Assembly: GCA_023392185.1 (NCBI GenBank)
Contig: JAEVZP010000166.1
Location: 1 to 17,702 of the forward strand
Length of the DNA: 17,702 nt
Direction of reading: 5' to 3'
From: Bacteroidota bacterium
GTDB taxonomy: Bacteria > Bacteroidota > Bacteroidia > Chitinophagales > Chitinophagaceae
The position numbers and the translations under genes are program-made. The notes beneath the pieces are model-generated. The model was not told the origin of the DNA. It saw only the letters and a program-made list of their open reading frames with translations, and made no database searches. Shown in pieces: positions 15,101 to 17,702 of this stretch (positions are counted from its first letter, which is position 1; each line of letters starts with the position of its first letter).

Positions 15101-17028
15101 GCGTCGATACGATTGGGAATATTTCGGTGCTCGGCGCGTATCATTTTCCGGAAAACCGACTGATTCTGGAGCCGCAAACCGGCATCTACCGGTCCGGTGC
15201 TTCGCTGCGCGCAGGCGGCACTTTCGATCTCGACTCCTCCAATGCCCTGCTCAACGGGCAGATTGTTTTCGACAATGCACCACTGGACTGGATACAACCT
15301 TTCACAATTGGGTCTGTAAGCAGCCTTAAAGGCAGTATGGACGGCGTTGTAACCGTTGGTGGCACCCCCGCCGACCCTAAGACCAACGGTACCCTAGTGT
15401 TGCGCAACGCGGCGCTTCGGCTTGATTATACGGGCGTGCAGTACACCGTTCCAAACGCCACTATCAGCGTAACCAACCGCAACATCGGCCTCGGCACCAT
15501 TGGTCTGTATGACCGCGCCGGCAACCGTGCCGACATTACCGGCAATATCACACACCGCAATTTCAGCGACATGCGCTTTGCAGTGGATGTGAAAGCTACC
15601 AGCATCGAAGCACTGAACCTGCGGGCCCACGAAAACGACCTGTATTACGGCAACGTAACGGCAGCTGCCGAGGTGTCGTTGCGCGGCACTACCGACAACC
15701 TGCAACTGAACGTAATGCGGGCTGTGCCCACCAAACCCGGAAATCTGTACCTGCCTGTCACGTCCTCCGACGGCACGAGCAGCTACAGCTTTGTCACTTT
15801 TAAAGATTACAGCGAGCAGCAACAGAAAAGCACCGCTAAAACACCGCTTCGATTTTCGATGAACCTGGATGCCATCGCCAATCCGCTGGTAGCCGTCAGT
15901 ATGATTCTGGATCCGGCTACCGGCGACGCCATCAATGCGCGGGGCAACGGCTCCATACGCCTGGAATTGCCTTCAGGCGCGGCAGCACGCCTCTACGGGA
16001 ATCTGACCATGGAAAGCGGCGATTATACGCTCACGCTGCGGCAAGTGGCTTTCCAGCGGCGCTTTAATATCAACAGCGGCAGCACCATATCGTTTAGCGG
16101 GCCGATTGCCCAAACACGGCTGAATGTGGAAGCCATTTATCCTACCTACGCCCGCCTCTATGATTTACTGGATCCCCGCCAGGTGGAAAGTCTGCCCCAG
16201 GCCGAGCGCACCGATGCCCAAACGCGCCAGAAAGTGGACCTGTTGCTGCGCATGAAAGGATCGCTCACCGAGCCGGTTTTCACCTTCGACATCAACCTGC
16301 CCGACGGTCGCTCCACCGGCACCGTAGCCGAAACCGAACTGCGCCGCATCCGTCAAAACGAGCGCGAACTCTTCGATCAGGTGGCTTCCCTGCTGCTCAT
16401 CGGCAGTTTTGTGCCCAGCCAGGGCATCGCTACCGGAACGGCAAGCCGGTCGGTGATCAACAACGTGAGCGATATGCTTTCCTCCAATGTTTCCGGCCAG
16501 CTCACCAATATCATCAGCAAGCTCACCGGCGATAATCAGATTGCCCTGGACCTGCGCTATAAAAGCTACGACCTCGCGGGCGGCACCGGCGACGGCACCA
16601 CGACTGAGCGCAACGAAGTGAAGCTGGGCGTACGCCGCAATTTCTTCAACGACCGCCTGATTGCCGAAGTGGGCTCGGCTTATGACTGGGGTCGACCGGT
16701 GGGGAACAACAACCGAAATAATTTTAATCCGGTAGGCGATTTCCGCCTGCAATACCTGCTTCAGGAAGATGGCCGGTTGCGCCTCAATGTTTTTCATACC
16801 GCCAATTACGACGTGCTGATCAACGACAATGTATCGCGGAGCGGGGCCGGCATCTCCTACCGGCGCAGTTTCGATCGTTTGTCGCAGTTTTTGATGCCGT
16901 GGCGTAAACCCGCTCCCCCTTCAATATCCACCCCGCTCCTCCCCGACACGACGTCGGTTTTAAGCCCTTCGCCGCTGGTGGATAGTCTGACGCGGGAAGC
17001 GGTTGGGGTGCATTTTTCCGGAAAATAG
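12190..17028 (+). CDS. TamB-domain (DUF490) envelope protein, very large
   Basis: A 1612-residue protein with one N-terminal anchor (about residues 11-29) and otherwise a periplasmic, beta-rich chain. The start MRRFFKILRNMVFSILAVLALAVVLIQLSPVQNYLARKAV is typical of TamB-like proteins. The N-terminal part has AsmA-like repeats. The C-terminal DUF490 region (about 1140-1590) shows YYGNVTAAAEVSLRGTTDNL, GPIAQTRLNVEAIYPTYARLYDLL and LLLRMKGSLTEPVFTFDINLPDG. TamB works with an Omp85 protein (TamA) or alone in envelope lipid and outer-membrane protein traffic. No TamA/Omp85 gene is in view. The TTG at 12190 fits the family N-terminus and the promoter; ATG 12220 would shorten the anchor. A Pro/Ser-rich tail follows the last strands. 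Confidence 0.93.
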   Translation: MRRFFKILRNMVFSILAVLALAVVLIQLSPVQNYLARKAVHMLAQKLQTEVRVQNVRIDFFNHFLLQGLLLKDRQGDTLLYAGEARLRITDWFFFKEEVPVIRYLGLHDADVHLYRTPKGPEWNYQFVADAFNTGTKDTTKAANEFELDLEALDLKNIRFRMDDAWAGNDQWLTIGTLKLLADEVNLKKKTARIKRLQIRGGSYGIRDYTGGKPADTTPPGPSYVIDTTAFNPAGWQLFAKTLDLKDCGFSLKLSDAPAPEGEFDADHLGITGVDIQAKEVQILNDTITGRIDHLQATERSGILIRHMEADVTVSPVLSECKNLLLQTNNSSIGDYYAMHYNRFPDFTEYIDSVRMVARLKDAQVDMQDIAYFAPPMKWMKQIARASGNFDGTVADFRTQNLNVTDGDSRLLGNLAMRGLPDIEKTFFSFEKGALFTTGPAILKWAPQLRNHPAVALEILRYAHFQGAFHGFYDAFLTSGTLATNLGTVTSNVKLSVPPLSGRNATYKGFIRTQNFQIGPFLRIPHVGSITAVAEIEGKGFDPLLAEVHLNGNINRFEVGGYPYSNILVDGILARKKFSGTGQVTDPNVAMSFTGTVDFSGPKPLLAADAHLLQSNWKALGFVQDSTLASADLRIATTGLDLDDFTGSATLYNIDLRRNGARLDLDSIELTSSIDTAKIRKLLITSNALSAELTGKFLLTQVPATTQLFLAGYLPNYIDPPKKIPELQDFTYSIFTHEIDPLFAVLLPQIRGFDSGTLYGFMKTAERRLVAEANFPFAQIGPLYLKNTTVLANGDYERILLTGSAKRFYTGNDLLNATLDMNLLVGADSLDFSVVTHSPNAYGSARIQGFAHAHGDTLSGFLRPSEFLLNADRWEISGNNAFAFADDYLLIRNLDIHSDEQRVTLNSNFENGTPVLTANISHYDLSNLREIESLREYQTAGRVNGTVQLYEPMRESRRLKAALQATDLALGVDTIGNISVLGAYHFPENRLILEPQTGIYRSGASLRAGGTFDLDSSNALLNGQIVFDNAPLDWIQPFTIGSVSSLKGSMDGVVTVGGTPADPKTNGTLVLRNAALRLDYTGVQYTVPNATISVTNRNIGLGTIGLYDRAGNRADITGNITHRNFSDMRFAVDVKATSIEALNLRAHENDLYYGNVTAAAEVSLRGTTDNLQLNVMRAVPTKPGNLYLPVTSSDGTSSYSFVTFKDYSEQQQKSTAKTPLRFSMNLDAIANPLVAVSMILDPATGDAINARGNGSIRLELPSGAAARLYGNLTMESGDYTLTLRQVAFQRRFNINSGSTISFSGPIAQTRLNVEAIYPTYARLYDLLDPRQVESLPQAERTDAQTRQKVDLLLRMKGSLTEPVFTFDINLPDGRSTGTVAETELRRIRQNERELFDQVASLLLIGSFVPSQGIATGTASRSVINNVSDMLSSNVSGQLTNIISKLTGDNQIALDLRYKSYDLAGGTGDGTTTERNEVKLGVRRNFFNDRLIAEVGSAYDWGRPVGNNNRNNFNPVGDFRLQYLLQEDGRLRLNVFHTANYDVLINDNVSRSGAGISYRRSFDRLSQFLMPWRKPAPPSISTPLLPDTTSVLSPSPLVDSLTREAVGVHFSGK

Positions 17029-17048
17029 GGGTGGATTTCCGGAAATTG

Positions 17049-17702
17049 CTACCTGGTAATCTCCTCCAGATACCCTTCCAGTGTTCCGGCCACACTATCC
17101 CAGCCAAACTGCGTGCGGATGTGGACCTTTCCGGAATTTCCGGTTTTTTCGCGCAGCTTTTCGCCCGAAAGCAATTCGCAGACCTGCGCCGCAAAAGATT
17201 CGGTGCCGGTGCGCATAAAAGCGCCGTCGCCGTCGGCAATGCCGAGGCCGTTGAACCCCACCTGCGAACACACTACCGGAACGCCCATGGCCATCGCTTC
17301 CAGTACTTTGTTTTGGGTGCCCGCGCCAAAACGAAGCGGTGCCACCAGCACGGCCGCCCGCCTGTACATGGTGGCCAGGTTTTCTACAAAACCGGTAACT
17401 TCTATGTTTTTAGACGCCAGCGCCACCACCGCTTTTACGGGCCGCTGACCGGCAATCACGAAGCGGGCCTGCGGGTGGTTTTGAAGGATTAGGGGAAAAA
17501 TTTCTTTGGCGAAATACACCACTGCGTCCACGTTGGGTGCGTAGTCCATATTGCCGGTAAACAGCAAGGTTTGCGCGCCCGTATAATCGTGCTTTTCGGT
17601 TTGAAACTGTTCCAGATCTACGCCATTGGGCAACAGCGCCAGATTATCTGCGTTGTGTTCTTTGGAAAGGTATTCCAGGTCTTCCGCCGAGCAGGTCAGC
17701 AC
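17049..17702 (-). CDS. Glycosyltransferase, C-terminal part (partial)
   Basis: The C-terminal 217 residues of a GT-B fold retaining glycosyltransferase (GT4-like). The N-terminal acceptor domain lies outside the window. Visible: LLPNGVDLEQF (donor-domain entry), TLLFTGNMDYAPNVDAVVYFAKEIFPLI, RFVIAGQRP, EVTGFVENLATMYRRAAVLVAPLRFGAGTQNKVLEAMAMGVPVVCS with the E-x7-E-type nucleotide-sugar site, and a closing helix. The phrase TGNMDYxPNVDAV and the APLRxGxGxQNKVLEAMAMG block resemble the PEP-CTERM/exosortase-associated sugar-transferase subgroup (TIGR03087-like), which suggests surface polysaccharide synthesis; the sugar is unknown. It converges on the TamB-like gene with 20 bases between stop codons. 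Confidence 0.9.
   Translation of the reverse strand: MLTCSAEDLEYLSKEHNADNLALLPNGVDLEQFQTEKHDYTGAQTLLFTGNMDYAPNVDAVVYFAKEIFPLILQNHPQARFVIAGQRPVKAVVALASKNIEVTGFVENLATMYRRAAVLVAPLRFGAGTQNKVLEAMAMGVPVVCSQVGFNGLGIADGDGAFMRTGTESFAAQVCELLSGEKLREKTGNSGKVHIRTQFGWDSVAGTLEGYLEEITR

Larger units (their letters stand above)
318..17136. repeat. Dispersed palindrome TTCCGGAA, 22 copies
   Basis: Hand-counted copies start at 318, 3390, 3939, 5161, 5626, 5886, 7202, 8943, 9100, 9124, 9738, 9878, 10384, 10818, 13347, 13923, 14360, 14817, 15146, 17016, 17037 and 17129. Random expectation in 17.7 kb is about 0.3. Copies within genes fall in different frames (F-S-G-K, P-E, F-R-K), so amino acid preference does not explain them. 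ppk1 and ppx have none inside. Many near copies (ATCCGGAA, GTCCGGAA, TTCCGGAC, CTCCGGAA) were seen and not counted. Confidence 0.8.

Noticed and set aside
1..17702. tRNA, rRNA or riboswitch genes
   Set aside because: I looked through the gaps between genes for conserved tRNA arms or known riboswitch cores and saw none; a dedicated search would be needed to exclude them.

Overview
The window looks like a chromosomal segment from a moderately GC-rich member of the Bacteroidota, probably Saprospiria or Chitinophagia by protein style (not certain). Three things point there. The gene families have Bacteroidota-type sequences (691-residue Ppk1, very large TamB-like protein, S9A prolyl oligopeptidase, lipoprotein with a short lipobox leader). 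Clear Shine-Dalgarno sites are absent. Matches to the Bacteroidota sigma-factor -7 consensus TAnnTTTG lie just upstream of several starts. Several long genes have TTG or GTG as their only sensible start.

Layout. 1-151: 5' end of a lipoprotein gene (minus). 431-3387: ppk1 and ppx (plus), overlapping by 4 bases, a polyphosphate synthesis/degradation pair. 3388-4022: no gene; it holds a diverged tandem array of 17-bp palindromes, bracketed by two 20-bp near-identical direct repeats, then the terminator of the next minus-strand gene. 4023-4679: small two-TM tetratricopeptide-type protein (minus), divergent from 4819-6549, an AsmA-like envelope protein (plus). 6573-6700: nested inverted-repeat element. 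6763-7240: YoeB-family toxin and its upstream antitoxin (minus), with an inverted repeat over the predicted promoter that shares a 9-bp word with the nested element. 7437-7832: small membrane-anchored hypothetical protein (minus). 8002-10128: secreted prolyl oligopeptidase (minus) with a strong terminator. 10218-10721: GNAT acetyltransferase (minus). 10827-11726: MscS-type channel (minus). 11727-12160: gene-free, with a possible structured element. 12190-17028: giant TamB-domain protein (plus). 17049-17702: 3' part of a family 4-type glycosyltransferase (minus), cut by the window end.

How the genes fit together. Most of the content is housekeeping or cell envelope: polyphosphate turnover, two AsmA/TamB-superfamily proteins likely to act in envelope lipid or outer-membrane-protein traffic, a tension-gated channel, an exported peptidase and a sugar transferase. 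The toxin-antitoxin module with its flanking repeats is the accessory part.

The most unusual property is at DNA level. The palindromic octamer TTCCGGAA occurs 22 times by my hand count, against fewer than one expected in 17.7 kb of random sequence. It occurs in different reading frames and repeatedly next to stop codons, reminiscent of highly iterated palindromes such as cyanobacterial HIP1.
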